Source: Pseudomonas parakoreensis (GTDB taxonomy: Bacteria > Pseudomonadota > Gammaproteobacteria > Pseudomonadales > Pseudomonadaceae). Taken from it: 64,000 bases of DNA. Positions 52,500-61,724 of this stretch are shown one piece after another. Location of the stretch: NCBI RefSeq assembly GCF_021602155.1, contig NZ_BQHY01000003.1, forward strand, positions 310,001 through 374,000. Direction: 5' to 3'. A model generated the notes under the pieces. It did not search any database, was not told where the DNA came from, and saw nothing but the letters and a program-made list of their open reading frames with translations. Position numbers and translations under genes: made by a program. The stretch's first letter is position 1; each line of letters starts with the position of its first letter.

Positions 52500-54914
52500 T
52501 TGGCAACTTACAAACACCTGAGTTTTGAGCGCGAAAACCTGGACAATCGTCGTCGGACGAAAAATCCCCCCAAGTTCACCAAGCGCGATGACTTGCGGGG
52601 GCATGGCCAGAAGCTTAACGGCTATTTTGCGACGGCAGCGGGTGTTGCTGCAAAGCAGCACAAGTCTGCCGAGAACTCCCCGTTTGTATTCAAGTTGCAG
52701 TACGACGGCGCGATGACGTTTGAAAATCTCCAGAAGCATGGCCTGGAATTCATCAGTCAGGAGGGCAAGCAGGTTTGTGTGGTGTTCGCGACCGAGGCCG
52801 GCCTGGCCATCTTTCAAGACCACCTGAACAAGTTGGGCGTGCTCGGGCAGAATGTCAGCTACAAGCAGATTCTGGAAGCCATCGAGGGTATCGATGCGTG
52901 GTCCGCCGAGGACCGCAAAAGCTGGGCCTTACGCCATATCGGCCTTCCAGACTCTGAAACATTCACACTGGACGTCGAACTCTGGCCACACCACGTCACC
53001 AATCATCCGGCACGCATTCGCCTTTGCGCCTCGTTCGAAAAGTGGCTGGCGGACAATGGCATCAAGACGATCCACAAGCTCAACTTCGACAGCTTGGTGA
53101 TGTACCGCGTCGAGGTGAGTGATACTCAAGCACAAGGGCTACTCAACCATAGTGACGTGCGCATGGTTGACCTCATTCCCCAGACTGGCATCTCTTACCC
53201 GCAGCTGAACCGTGACATTGCTCAGATCCCGGCAAACATTCCACGCCCTGCCGACGATGCGGCGCGGGTGTGCATCCTGGACAGCGGTATCAACACTAAC
53301 CATCCGTTGCTTCGATCGGCAATTGCAGAAAGTGAGTCATTCGTGGCGGGTCAGGACGCATTCGATGAGGCTGGCCACGGGACAGCCGTCGCCGGGATTG
53401 CGCTTTATGGCGACGTAGAAGCCTGTGATCGAAGCAACTTCTGGAATCCGCAAATCTGGCTTTACAACGGTAAGGTCATGCGCAAATGCCCAGACACCCA
53501 CAATGCTATTTATGACGAGCACACGGTAGAAGCGACTCTGACAGAGGCCGTTGAGCATTTCGTGGGACTGGGCTGCCGCATCTTCAATTTGTCGCTGGGA
53601 AATACCAATGCGCCTTACGACGGTACACACATTCGCGGTCTGGCCTACATCCTCGATGTGCTTGCGCGTAAACACAACGTGCTGTTTGTCGTTTCTACCG
53701 GCAACTTCATGGGCTCTGAGGATCCGGCCGTACCGATAAAAAGCTGGCGGGACGAGTATCCGGAATACCTGCTGCACGAACGCAGTGTCATCATTGACCC
53801 GGCACCTGCGTTGAATGTGCTGACCGTCGGCAGCATTTCCCGCCACGACGCCACTTTCGACAGCCAGCGACACCCCGAGATCCATCAGCTGTCTCCGGCA
53901 TCGGAGAACCAACCCTCACCGTTCACCCGACATGGCCCGTCGGTGAAAGGGGCTCTAAAGCCGGAGTTGGTCGCTCATGGTGGCAACCTGGCGTGTCCGG
54001 TGCATTACAACAATCAGCAGTGGAAGACCGACATGCGCGGTCTGGGCGTGCTGACGATGAACCATCAGTTCCAAGGCAATACGCTGTTCAAGGAACTCAG
54101 TGGCACTAGTTTCTCTGCGCCTTACATCACTCATTTGGCAGGGCGTCTGCTCAATGAATACCCGGAGGCTTCAGCCAATCTTCTGCGAGCCATGCTCGTG
54201 AACCATGCGTCTCTGTCGAGCGAGGTGGAGAGCACTTTCTCGGAGGAGATGCGCAAGGGTTACAAAGCCAATAAAGCGACCTACAACCGCGAGATTTCCC
54301 GCGATGTGGGTGGATACGGCCAAGTGAGTGAAAGTGACTTGTTCCGATCCTCGGATCAATGCGTTGTATTGATGTGCGAAGAGAGCATCGAGAAGGATGC
54401 CTGCCAGTTTTATGAGCTGCCTCTTCCTGCTACCTACCTGCGCAAGACGCGGGGTCTTAGGGAGTTGTGCGTCACGCTGGCCTACTCGCCGGCAGTGCGT
54501 ACCACTCGCCTGGACTATCTTGCGACCCAGATCAGTTTCCGTTTGGTCAAAGGGGCTTCCCTGGACGAGGTGCAGGGCTACTTCAACAGGGACAAGCAGG
54601 AGGAAAATGAGACCCGTAGTGACGACGCCGAGCCGAACCGGGATATCTCCGCTCAACTGAGAAGTCGAGGTACGGTGCAGTCATCCAAGTGGACCTTCAA
54701 GCAACGCAATCCTGCTGAGAAATGGTTTGTCGTCGTGATTCGTCAAGATCGGGAGTGGAATCACCCGGACGTATTGGACAAAGAACCCTATTCGCTCGTG
54801 GTGACAGTAGCTGATCGCGATAACGAGCGGGCTCAGTTGTACACAGAGATCCAAGCCCAGCTCGAACTGCAGCTCCAGGCACGAGAAGAGGCCCGGCAGC
54901 GGGCGGCATTTTAG
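52500..54914 (+). CDS. ietS: S8 subtilisin-like serine protease of ietAS-type pair
   Basis: TTG start at 52500 with AAGGA about 8 nt upstream (MATYKHLSFERENLDNRRRT); 804 aa. Catalytic triad of the S8 fold: Asp about 262 in VCILDSGINTNHP, His about 293 in DEAGHGTAVAGIAL, Ser about 537 in ELSGTSFSAPYITHL, with the oxyanion-region FNLSLGNTN and VVSTGNFMGSEDP between. No signal peptide, so cytoplasmic, which is normal for this family. A 230-residue N-terminal region and a 250-residue C-terminal region of unknown fold frame the protease. It works with the upstream ATPase, presumably killing infected cells by proteolysis. Confidence 0.85.
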   Translation: MATYKHLSFERENLDNRRRTKNPPKFTKRDDLRGHGQKLNGYFATAAGVAAKQHKSAENSPFVFKLQYDGAMTFENLQKHGLEFISQEGKQVCVVFATEAGLAIFQDHLNKLGVLGQNVSYKQILEAIEGIDAWSAEDRKSWALRHIGLPDSETFTLDVELWPHHVTNHPARIRLCASFEKWLADNGIKTIHKLNFDSLVMYRVEVSDTQAQGLLNHSDVRMVDLIPQTGISYPQLNRDIAQIPANIPRPADDAARVCILDSGINTNHPLLRSAIAESESFVAGQDAFDEAGHGTAVAGIALYGDVEACDRSNFWNPQIWLYNGKVMRKCPDTHNAIYDEHTVEATLTEAVEHFVGLGCRIFNLSLGNTNAPYDGTHIRGLAYILDVLARKHNVLFVVSTGNFMGSEDPAVPIKSWRDEYPEYLLHERSVIIDPAPALNVLTVGSISRHDATFDSQRHPEIHQLSPASENQPSPFTRHGPSVKGALKPELVAHGGNLACPVHYNNQQWKTDMRGLGVLTMNHQFQGNTLFKELSGTSFSAPYITHLAGRLLNEYPEASANLLRAMLVNHASLSSEVESTFSEEMRKGYKANKATYNREISRDVGGYGQVSESDLFRSSDQCVVLMCEESIEKDACQFYELPLPATYLRKTRGLRELCVTLAYSPAVRTTRLDYLATQISFRLVKGASLDEVQGYFNRDKQEENETRSDDAEPNRDISAQLRSRGTVQSSKWTFKQRNPAEKWFVVVIRQDREWNHPDVLDKEPYSLVVTVADRDNERAQLYTEIQAQLELQLQAREEARQRAAF

Positions 54915-54993
54915 TCGGTTGAAGCTGCGTTACTTCATGAGATGCTCTCTGTTGTAGAGACCGGACGTCGGGGAAGATGGGCTGACGATTTCC

Positions 54994-55785
54994 TCAGGGC
55001 ACCGGTCTCTCAACCTGAGCGCCAGTCGATGGGCGCATCAGAAAAACTAAAGCCGGAACGATTTCTGTTGCGCGCCCCACTAGGCACAACTCACGGCAGC
55101 TCGGCTGCGCAACTTGCACTAGATTGATGTGCACGACGTAAGCACCGGCTCGCAGAGCCATGGTTGGAATCTCTGCGGCCGGGAAGACCACCCCCGAAGT
55201 GCCGATCGACAGCAGAACGTCGCAATTTTTTGTTGCAAGAACAGCCTTCTTCCAAGCCACCGCCGGCAGTTCTTCACCGAACCACACCACACCCGGGCGT
55301 AGCTTGCCGCGGCAGCGGGGACAGCGAGGCGGCTCGATCCTCATATCCTCACTAGCAATCGGTTCCTCGAACGAGAAGGCCGTTGGAGTCCTATGGCAGG
55401 CAAAGCATTTGGGCTGTTCCAAGCTACCGTGCAGATGGATTACATCCACTGCTCCAGCTCGCTCATGCAGGTCGTCGATGTTTTGCGTGATCACCGTTAC
55501 ATCTCGCGTCCATGTCAACTGCGCAATGGCTTGATGCGCAGCGTTGGGCACCGCTTGCGCGACTTGCGCCCGCCGCCATAGATACCATCCCCAGACTAAT
55601 GCTGCGTCCTCGCGGAACGCGTTAGCTGTCTCCAGCTTCTCCGGATCCTGGCGCGCCCATATTCCGGTCAACGGATCGCGGAATGTGGGTATACCGCTTT
55701 CGGCCGAGATGCCCGCACCGGTAAATACCACGATCCGCTTCGCACCCCCGACCAGCGAGACTACGGCTTCGACAGTGCTGTTCAT
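54994..55785 (-). CDS. Sir2-family NAD-dependent deacylase
   Basis: ATG 55785 follows GGTGGGAAG; 263 aa. Sir2 hallmarks: VFTGAGISAESGIPTFRD (NAD binding), VTVITQNIDDLHERAG, the catalytic His in VIHLHGSLE, a zinc site with CFACH and CPRC, and LRPGVVWFGEELP. This is the CobB-like bacterial type, normal length, plus a C-terminal tail. Activity: removal of acyl groups from Lys using NAD+. In defence loci Sir2 domains deplete NAD+, but this one has the housekeeping layout. It lies directly downstream of an antitoxin remnant. Confidence 0.85.
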   Translation of the reverse strand: MNSTVEAVVSLVGGAKRIVVFTGAGISAESGIPTFRDPLTGIWARQDPEKLETANAFREDAALVWGWYLWRRAQVAQAVPNAAHQAIAQLTWTRDVTVITQNIDDLHERAGAVDVIHLHGSLEQPKCFACHRTPTAFSFEEPIASEDMRIEPPRCPRCRGKLRPGVVWFGEELPAVAWKKAVLATKNCDVLLSIGTSGVVFPAAEIPTMALRAGAYVVHINLVQVAQPSCRELCLVGRATEIVPALVFLMRPSTGAQVERPVP

Positions 55786-55841
55786 CTTCCCACCACCTAC
55801 GGCGCTTGTCTGTGCCAATAACGGGATGCTTCCGGCGTTGC

Positions 55842-56027
55842 TCAATACACGCCATATTCAATGCGGCCCAGATAGTCTTTGATCCGCTGATAGCCATGGT
55901 CATCATCAATAACGCTGCAAGGCGGTTGATAATCCAGGCCACGGGCGGGTTCGTTGAACCATTGCTCGGCACGATCACAGCTGCCGAGCACCTCTGCCGC
56001 CTGTCCCAAGATCATGTATCGCCGTAC
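55842..56027 (-). pseudogene. MbcA/ParS-type antitoxin C-terminal remnant (DUF2384)
   Basis: The end of a frame reads ILGQAAEVLGSCDRAEQWFN, PARGLDYQPPCSVIDDDHGY and KDYLGRIEYGVY. This is the DUF2384 toxin-binding domain (pattern W...P...L....P.......G...V...LGRIEYGVY). The upstream part of the frame (to 56288) has no antitoxin HTH, so the N-terminal domain is lost. No RES toxin follows; the Sir2 gene does, 56 nt downstream. Confidence 0.7.
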
Positions 56028-56497
56028 TAGATATGCTTGGTGGTGGCTGCTTAGACAATTGACGTTAGTAAAAGTGTTCTTACCAATCGACCAATAGTAA
56101 GGTTTGGGTTGTACTTTTGAGTGCATCGTTGCCACCTGCGAATTGCGACATTCAGCAGGTTCAGCATACATCGGCACTTGGCATCCGAGCAGTACATCCC
56201 GTCGAGCAGGGAAGGTTCGTATGACATTAACTCGCGACTGTCGAACTGGCACAGTGTTGCAGTCGTTGCTCCACGATTTCGCAGTCAACAGGTGGGAATC
56301 CCATTGCAGAGCCCTTCCACAATTCGACTATTGGAGCTTTGTGATTACCTTGAGTCTCAAATACAGCGAGGATCGTGTGCGAGAGGGACTTGTAACTGGA
56401 CTTCCTTCAAGCCGGGGCATGCGCGGGATCAGTGTTTCCGCTCCATACGCGGACTGCATACAGTGATCCGTCAGGATGGGGGCAAAAAGGGAGCATC
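56028..56497. other. Intergenic region before the PhaZ-like gene
   Basis: No supported gene; long frames here lack family features. The composition shifts to that of ordinary Pseudomonas core-like genes after this point, so the far end of the transposon cargo could lie here, but I found no inverted TnsB-site repeats. Confidence 0.35.
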
Positions 56498-57298
56498 ATG
56501 ACAACTCAGAAATTATCCATTTGCGATTTGCAGTTAAACGTTTCAATCCGTGGCCAGGGTTCACCTCTGCTTCTGCTCAACGGCATGGGTGGCTTAATCC
56601 GTGCGTTCGACCCTCTGCGAAATGAACTGACCGACTACACGACCATCACGTTGGACGTTCCCGGCGTCGGCAAATCGCAGACGCCGCGTTGGCCAATGCG
56701 TCTGCCGCGTTATGCCGATACGATCGCTCAGATGCTCAAGCAATTGGGGTTCGACCAAGTCGATGTATTCGGCGTGAGTTGGGGCGGTGCTTTGGCACAG
56801 GAATTCGCTCTACGTTATCCAAGCATGGTGCGTCGCTTGATACTCGCTGCGACCTCGGCCGGCCCAGCAATGTTGGTAAAACCCGCTGATATCTTGGATT
56901 TTTTTAGCATGGCTAAAAGCGCCAAACCGCATAAGCAAAAAGGCCGGCGCAATTCGACAAAGGCGCTTATGCATTTCGGGGTTGCGAATGGGATGCTCTC
57001 GGTTAATCCCCAAACCTATTACCGTCAATTCACGGCATTGGTCGGCTGGACGAGCCTGTTACGTATGTTCCGCCTTCGCCAGCGGACGCTCATTCTCGCC
57101 GGCGATCGCGATCCGCTGGTGCGGCTTTATAACGGGCACATTTTGCGTCACGGCATTCGCCGTGCCGAACTGCATGTTCTGCGTGGCGAGGGTCATTTCT
57201 TCGTGTTGACCAGTGCTAAGCAAACCGCCGAAGTCATACGCGAATTCCTTGAGCGACCGCACGACGATAAAAAGCCCGCGATCGCCAACCTCACCTAA
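56498..57298 (+). CDS. Alpha/beta hydrolase, PHA depolymerase-like
   Basis: ATG 56498 (MTTQKLSICDLQLNVSIRGQ, 266 aa), preceded by GGGAG. Alpha/beta hydrolase: LLLLNGMGGLIRAFDPL oxyanion-hole region, nucleophile elbow GVSWGG (about residues 95-100), Asp in LILAGDRDPLVRL, and His in RGEGHFFV. It resembles intracellular medium-chain poly(3-hydroxyalkanoate) depolymerase PhaZ of Pseudomonas in sequence style, but it is outside a phaC cluster. It may act on PHA or another ester. Hydrolase certain; substrate not. Confidence 0.75.
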   Translation: MTTQKLSICDLQLNVSIRGQGSPLLLLNGMGGLIRAFDPLRNELTDYTTITLDVPGVGKSQTPRWPMRLPRYADTIAQMLKQLGFDQVDVFGVSWGGALAQEFALRYPSMVRRLILAATSAGPAMLVKPADILDFFSMAKSAKPHKQKGRRNSTKALMHFGVANGMLSVNPQTYYRQFTALVGWTSLLRMFRLRQRTLILAGDRDPLVRLYNGHILRHGIRRAELHVLRGEGHFFVLTSAKQTAEVIREFLERPHDDKKPAIANLT

Positions 57299-57734
57299 CT
57301 GGCCACGTGAGCATTCAGCTTCAGTAGACCTCTGCGTAATTGCCCGCTCCCTCCGTTTTATACATCTCTGCAAACACCAGATTCTCGCAATCAATTTGGG
57401 CCGGTCTACAGGAATCACGCGTTTCGAACTGGGTTTGCTTAAGCTCCTTGCGTCGGCATCCTCCAGCCTTTCATTTGGATAACCTAAACTTCATCAGTGA
57501 TGATGCTGACACCACCGGCTACGGATAGGTAGGCGCGTTTACATCCAACGGGTTAACTGACGCTCGATTAAATACCGTGAAAATGTGAACCAGTATCCGT
57601 TTCGGCCTTGAAAGCCAAACTTTTGTCGCCAGAAATGTATCGTCTTGATCGCAATGGCTCGAGAAATCCTAGGGCCTGCATCTGCCACTCAACACTACAT
57701 GTCTTGCTTCGGGATACGACACTGGAGGAAATGA
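57299..57734. other. Intergenic region
   Basis: 436 bp, no supported ORF, repeat or terminator recognised. Confidence 0.4.
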
Positions 57735-57995
57735 ATGATTTCGACCCTGGAGCTGCGCAGAATCATTGAAGAGAGCTTTCGACCGCTGGAGTGCCAATGC
57801 ACTTTAGTGACTGGAAATTCACTACAGGTCCGAGTGACTGATCCCGCGACGGGCAGCGTCGATCTGCTTGTCACTGGAATTTCGACGAATACATTGGTCA
57901 GTCCTCGGGCGATCTCAGAGCTGATTGCTGAGCTTCGGTACGATCTGGCGACCAACAAACAAAGAAACCTGTCGGGTATCGCTGCCACCCGTTGA
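57735..57995 (+). CDS. DUF1652-family protein
   Basis: 86 aa, GGAGG at 57725-57729. MISTLELRRIIEESFRPLEC, the middle LQVRVTDPATGSVDLLVTGI, and SPRAISELIAELRYDLATNK match DUF1652, small proteins almost confined to Pseudomonas, function unknown. Good genus marker. Confidence 0.85.
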   Translation: MISTLELRRIIEESFRPLECQCTLVTGNSLQVRVTDPATGSVDLLVTGISTNTLVSPRAISELIAELRYDLATNKQRNLSGIAATR

Positions 57996-58045
57996 TAGTT
58001 GTAGGTGCCGAGGGCTTAGCCAATCCTAAGCCCTCATCGCGACTG

Positions 58046-58492
58046 CTAGGGCATTGGCGTTTCCGCCGGAGGCAGCGCGGCGGGCTTTTGGATGTCCTGC
58101 GTTACGGATGCAGTTTCCGTGCACTCAAGATTCACCTCTTCCTCTTCTCCCATCGTGCTGTAACGCTTGCGTAACTCACGCAGCTCCTTGGTATCCAGAT
58201 GATCCAATGACATGAAGGCGTTCTGCGCGTCCTTTGTTGCTCGGATCAGTTCATCGAGTTTCAGGTGCAAGATGTCGTTATCCCTGTTCTGTGTGTTCTG
58301 GATGAGGAATACCATCAGGAAGGTGATGATCGTTGTTGACGTGTTGATGATCAGTTGCCAGGTGTCGTTGTAGTGAAAATACGGACCCGTTAACGCCCAA
58401 GCGATGATCAGCAGAATAGCTATCAGAAAGGTTTTCGAGCTGCCGGCCCAGTTCGAGAGTGCTTGGCAAAACTTTGCGAATTTCATGACCAT
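58046..58492 (-). CDS. Low-affinity iron permease-type membrane protein
   Basis: 148 aa. Two hydrophobic segments (TFLIAILLIIAWALTGPYFH and IINTSTTIITFLMVFLIQNT) followed by QNRDNDILHLKLDELIRATK, the Fet4/low-affinity iron-zinc permease domain seen in many bacteria. In bacteria the role is uncertain. The Gln/Glu-rich tail is variable. The ATG at 58486 (MKFAKF) is an equally good start. Located in a metal/stress gene block. The opposite 58493-58823 stretch holds no clear gene; a 59-aa frame at 58533 (MKFFVTYVFSLLAIPPSETL) is possible. Confidence 0.75.
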   Translation of the reverse strand: MVMKFAKFCQALSNWAGSSKTFLIAILLIIAWALTGPYFHYNDTWQLIINTSTTIITFLMVFLIQNTQNRDNDILHLKLDELIRATKDAQNAFMSLDHLDTKELRELRKRYSTMGEEEEVNLECTETASVTQDIQKPAALPPAETPMP

Positions 58493-58823
58493 AAATCCAA
58501 GTGGGAGATGCCATTTCGACCACGCAAACTCTATGAAATTCTTTGTTACATATGTCTTCTCTCTCCTCGCAATTCCTCCATCGGAAACGCTCCTAACTCT
58601 GATAGCGGTTGAGCTGACTGATCACGCAAAAGTTTGCGAAGCCTCCGAGGAAGGCCGACGACTGGCGATTAAAGTCTCAAAAAAAGTCATTCCGCGCCGC
58701 TTGTCGCCGTGACTGAAAACAAATTGCAATTACTCACACGGAATTCGCTTCAGATGTCTGTGAGCTCGCATTCGATCTTTCTCGAATGAGCATCGAGCCT
58801 CGTCTGACCTGAGGAGATTTGTC

Positions 58824-59708
58824 ATGTTTCTACATAACAAGCGACTTCAATACACCGTGCGGGTTGCCGAGCCCAATCCAGGCTTGGCCAATCTGTTACT
58901 TGAACAATTTGGCGGCGCACAGGGAGAGCTCGCGGCGGCATCGCGATACTTCACCCAAGCGCTGGCCGAAGATGATCCGGGCCGTAAAGACCTGCTGATG
59001 GACATTGCGACAGAGGAGCTAAGCCACCTCGAAATCGTCGGCTCCATCATCGTTATGTTGAACAAGGGTGCCAAAGGCCGAATGGCCGAGGGCGTTGAAG
59101 AAGAAGGTGAGTTGTACCGGGCCATCAATGGTGCGGGCAACGATTCGCACATCACCAGCCTGCTGTATGGCGCCGGCGCACCGCTGACCAACTCCGCCGG
59201 CGTGCCTTGGTCGGCAGCCTATGTCGATACGATCGGTGAGCCGACGGCCGACTTCCGCTCCAACATTGCTGCCGAGGCTCGCGCAAAAATCGTCTATGAG
59301 CGGCTGATGAACGTGACGGACGATCCTGGCGTTAAAGAAGCACTGGGCTTTCTTATGACCCGCGAAATCGCCCACCAACTGTCCTTCGAAAAAGCACTCC
59401 ACGCAATCCAGCCGAACTTCCCGCAGGGCAAGCTCCCCGGCATGCCGGAGTTCACCAACGTGTACTTCAACATGTCGCAAGGGGAAGGCAGCACCCGTGG
59501 TCCGTGGAACCAGGGCGACGATTGGGAGTACGTGGAAAACCCCGCGCCTGCCGTGGACGGCGGTGACGGTACCGCCAGTGTTCAACTAAGCGCTGAAGAA
59601 GAGGAACTGCTGCTGGATATGAAGGCACGAACCATGTCCGACCCGGACAGCAATCCCATCACCGGCGCCGATCTTGGCGCGGGTGTTCAGGGTGAACCGA
59701 ACGCTTGA
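58824..59708 (+). CDS. Manganese catalase
   Basis: 294 aa, GAGGAG 8 nt upstream. Ferritin-like four-helix bundle with Glu/His metal ligands: helix with Glu in QFGGAQGELAAASRYFTQAL, the E..H in ATEELSHLEIVGSIIVMLN, Glu in NIAAEARAKIVYERLM, and E..H in FLMTREIAHQLSFEKAL. Also the DSHITSLLYGAGAPLTNSAG and GVPW segments typical of non-haem catalases. It breaks down H2O2 with a di-Mn centre, in the cytoplasm. A terminator follows. Such genes occur with yciF-type genes in stress clusters, as here. High confidence. Confidence 0.93.
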   Translation: MFLHNKRLQYTVRVAEPNPGLANLLLEQFGGAQGELAAASRYFTQALAEDDPGRKDLLMDIATEELSHLEIVGSIIVMLNKGAKGRMAEGVEEEGELYRAINGAGNDSHITSLLYGAGAPLTNSAGVPWSAAYVDTIGEPTADFRSNIAAEARAKIVYERLMNVTDDPGVKEALGFLMTREIAHQLSFEKALHAIQPNFPQGKLPGMPEFTNVYFNMSQGEGSTRGPWNQGDDWEYVENPAPAVDGGDGTASVQLSAEEEELLLDMKARTMSDPDSNPITGADLGAGVQGEPNA

Positions 59709-59716
59709 TGACCAAT

Positions 59717-59744
59717 ACCGCACGCCACAACGGCGTGCGGTTTC
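59717..59744 (+). terminator. Terminator of the catalase gene
   Basis: CCGCACGCC-ACAA-CGGCGTGCGG followed by TTTCTTT; perfect 9-10-bp stem, 8 nt after the stop. Confidence 0.88.
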
Positions 59745-59772
59745 TTTATCCATGCAATCCGAGGTACACGGC

Positions 59773-59934
59773 ATGAATTCGAATACCGGCGTTTTCAACA
59801 ATGACCTGGCGCAGTCCTTGTCCGATCGCTTCAACGCAACCGCTGCATCCTTTGATCGGACCGCTATGCGGATCGCCCAGACGTTGCGTCACTCGACCGC
59901 CAACGCCACAGGGAAACATCCAGCCGGACGATAG
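59773..59934 (+). CDS. Small hypothetical protein before the ZIP gene
   Basis: 53 aa, MNSNTGVFNNDLAQSLSDRF..., ATG 59773 with GAGG about 13 nt upstream; overlaps nothing and ends 8 nt before the ZIP start, so possibly co-transcribed. No family known. Confidence 0.45.
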   Translation: MNSNTGVFNNDLAQSLSDRFNATAASFDRTAMRIAQTLRHSTANATGKHPAGR

Positions 59935-59942
59935 GAGGCGAC

Positions 59943-60872
59943 ATGTCACTTTCCTCATCGTCTGCGAGACCCTCACTGCGCAATTGGTTGGGCATGGCAT
60001 CCAGTGGCGGTTGGCCTGGGGTGCTGTTTTGGTCGACGCTCCTGCTGGTCACTGGTTTGCTGTTGTTCAGTGGTTACTCGGCGCTGGTAGGGGCTGAAAA
60101 GGAAAATCTGCGTCTGGCGGCATTAGGAGGGTTGTCTGGATTCGCCGCGACCACCCTGGGCGCTGTGGTGGCGATCATCCTTCGCGATATTGCCTCGCGT
60201 ACCCAAGACATCATGCTGGGGTTCGCCGCCGGCATGATGCTGGCAGCGAGCTCTTTCTCGTTGATTCTTCCGGGCATTGAGGCCGCTCAGGCACTGTGTG
60301 GAAACCAGCTACTGGCCGCCTGTGTTGTGGTGTTTGGACTGGCTCTGGGTGTGGCATTGATGATCGGTCTAGATCGTTTCGTGCCTCATGAGCATCAGGA
60401 AAGCGGCAGGCGCGGACCGGACTCTCAACGGTTCAATCGAGTGTGGTTGTTTGTCCTGGCCATCACCCTGCACAACCTGCCGGAGGGCATGGCCATCGGC
60501 GTCAGCTTTGCCAATGGCGATATGAAAGTGGGCCTGCCGCTGACGACGGCCATCGCCATTCAAGACATCCCGGAGGGGCTCGCCGTTGCACTGGCTTTGC
60601 GCGTCACCGGTATCTCTGCTTGGCGGGCGGCGTTGATCGCCATCGGTTCCGGTTTGATGGAACCCTTGGGCTCAGTGGTCGGACTCGGCGTATCGAGTGG
60701 TTTCGCCTTGGGTTATCCAATTGCCTTAGGTCTCGCAGCCGGCGCGATGATCTTTGTGGTGTCCCACGAAGTCATTCCTGAAACACACCGTAACGGCCAC
60801 GAGACACCTGCGACCCTCGGTCTGATGTTGGGATTCGGGGTGATGATGTTCCTCGATACCGCACTGGGCTAA
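59943..60872 (+). CDS. ZIP-family metal transporter
   Basis: 309 aa; the start has TAGGAGG 8 nt upstream. Eight membrane segments in ZIP arrangement. The metal-binding helix IV has ITLHNLPEGMAIG (H-N-x-P-E-G) and helix V has AIQDIPEGLAVAL, the two signature motifs. A His/Glu-containing loop (VPHEHQESGRR) follows helix III. It imports Zn, Fe or Mn across the inner membrane; with the Mn catalase next door Mn is plausible but inferred. Confidence 0.9.
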   Translation: MSLSSSSARPSLRNWLGMASSGGWPGVLFWSTLLLVTGLLLFSGYSALVGAEKENLRLAALGGLSGFAATTLGAVVAIILRDIASRTQDIMLGFAAGMMLAASSFSLILPGIEAAQALCGNQLLAACVVVFGLALGVALMIGLDRFVPHEHQESGRRGPDSQRFNRVWLFVLAITLHNLPEGMAIGVSFANGDMKVGLPLTTAIAIQDIPEGLAVALALRVTGISAWRAALIAIGSGLMEPLGSVVGLGVSSGFALGYPIALGLAAGAMIFVVSHEVIPETHRNGHETPATLGLMLGFGVMMFLDTALG

Positions 60873-61018
60873 TGGGATGAACACTTCATCCGGGAAGCGA
60901 AAAAATCTTGGAACGCCTCTTAAAAGAGCTTGGTCAGTTTTCATGATCACCACGATGGCGGACGAGCAATCCTCATCACGCCTCGGGTAAACATCCATTG
61001 ACCAGAAGGAAGTTAGAA

Positions 61019-61519
61019 ATGGCTAGGAAAACTGTTGAAGACTTGTTCATCCATGAACTCTCCGATGTTTACAGCGCCGAGAAACAGATCACCAAAGCGT
61101 TGCCGCGCCTAGCGCGGGCGGCGACCAATCCGCTGCTTGCTGAAGCCTTCACCTCGCACCTTGAAGAAACACAGGGCCAAATCGAACGTATCGATCAGCT
61201 GGTCGAGCTGACTGGACTGAAGCTCAAACGCATGAAGTGCGTTGCGATGGAGGGCCTGGTCGAGGAGTCCAAAGAGCTACTGGACGAAATCGACAAAGGT
61301 GCGGTGCTGGATGCAGCACTGATCGGCGCTGCGCAAAAGGTCGAGCACTACGAAATCGCCAGTTACGGCACGCTGATCGCGATGGCCAAGCACCTGAAAC
61401 TCGACGATGCCGCTGCATTGCTGGAGGCCACCCTGGCTGAGGAGAAAGGCGCCGACGAGAAGCTGTCGAAGATCGCGGAGCAAGGCGGTAACCAGGCTGC
61501 GACCCTCGAGAAAAAATAA
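61019..61519 (+). CDS. YciE/YciF ferritin-like stress protein (DUF892)
   Basis: ATG 61019 with AGGAAG before it; 166 aa. DUF892 pattern: TVEDLFIHELSDVYSAEKQI, LARAATNPLLAEAFTSHLEE, and EHYEIASYGTLIAMAKHLKL with the Glu/His ligands of a four-helix ferritin-like bundle. YciF-type proteins are stress-induced; the exact reaction is unknown. Strong terminator downstream. Confidence 0.9.
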   Translation: MARKTVEDLFIHELSDVYSAEKQITKALPRLARAATNPLLAEAFTSHLEETQGQIERIDQLVELTGLKLKRMKCVAMEGLVEESKELLDEIDKGAVLDAALIGAAQKVEHYEIASYGTLIAMAKHLKLDDAAALLEATLAEEKGADEKLSKIAEQGGNQAATLEKK

Positions 61520-61538
61520 AGATTCAAATTGAGGCGGT

Positions 61539-61576
61539 AAGAACGCCACGGCGACTTTCGTTACCGTGGCGTTCTT
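61539..61576 (+). terminator. Terminator of the YciF-like gene
   Basis: AAGAACGCCACGG and CCGTGGCGTTCTT, perfect 13-bp stem with 12-nt loop and a TTTT tail. Confidence 0.9.
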
Positions 61577-61724
61577 TTAGCCAAGCTGACCTCGCCTTAT
61601 CCAAGCCGGATACTTTATGGATCGCCGGTGCAGCGGTTGCCCTGCTTCTGGACCTTTATGGGCCATCCCACTGGAACACAAAAATAGATGATCATCGTTG
61701 CAGGTCATTTCTGAGGTAAACGCG

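Noticed and set aside
46390-56027. Far end of the Tn7-like element
   Set aside because: I looked for inverted GTTGCANCTATT sites ending in ACA; none found convincingly, so no end is annotated.
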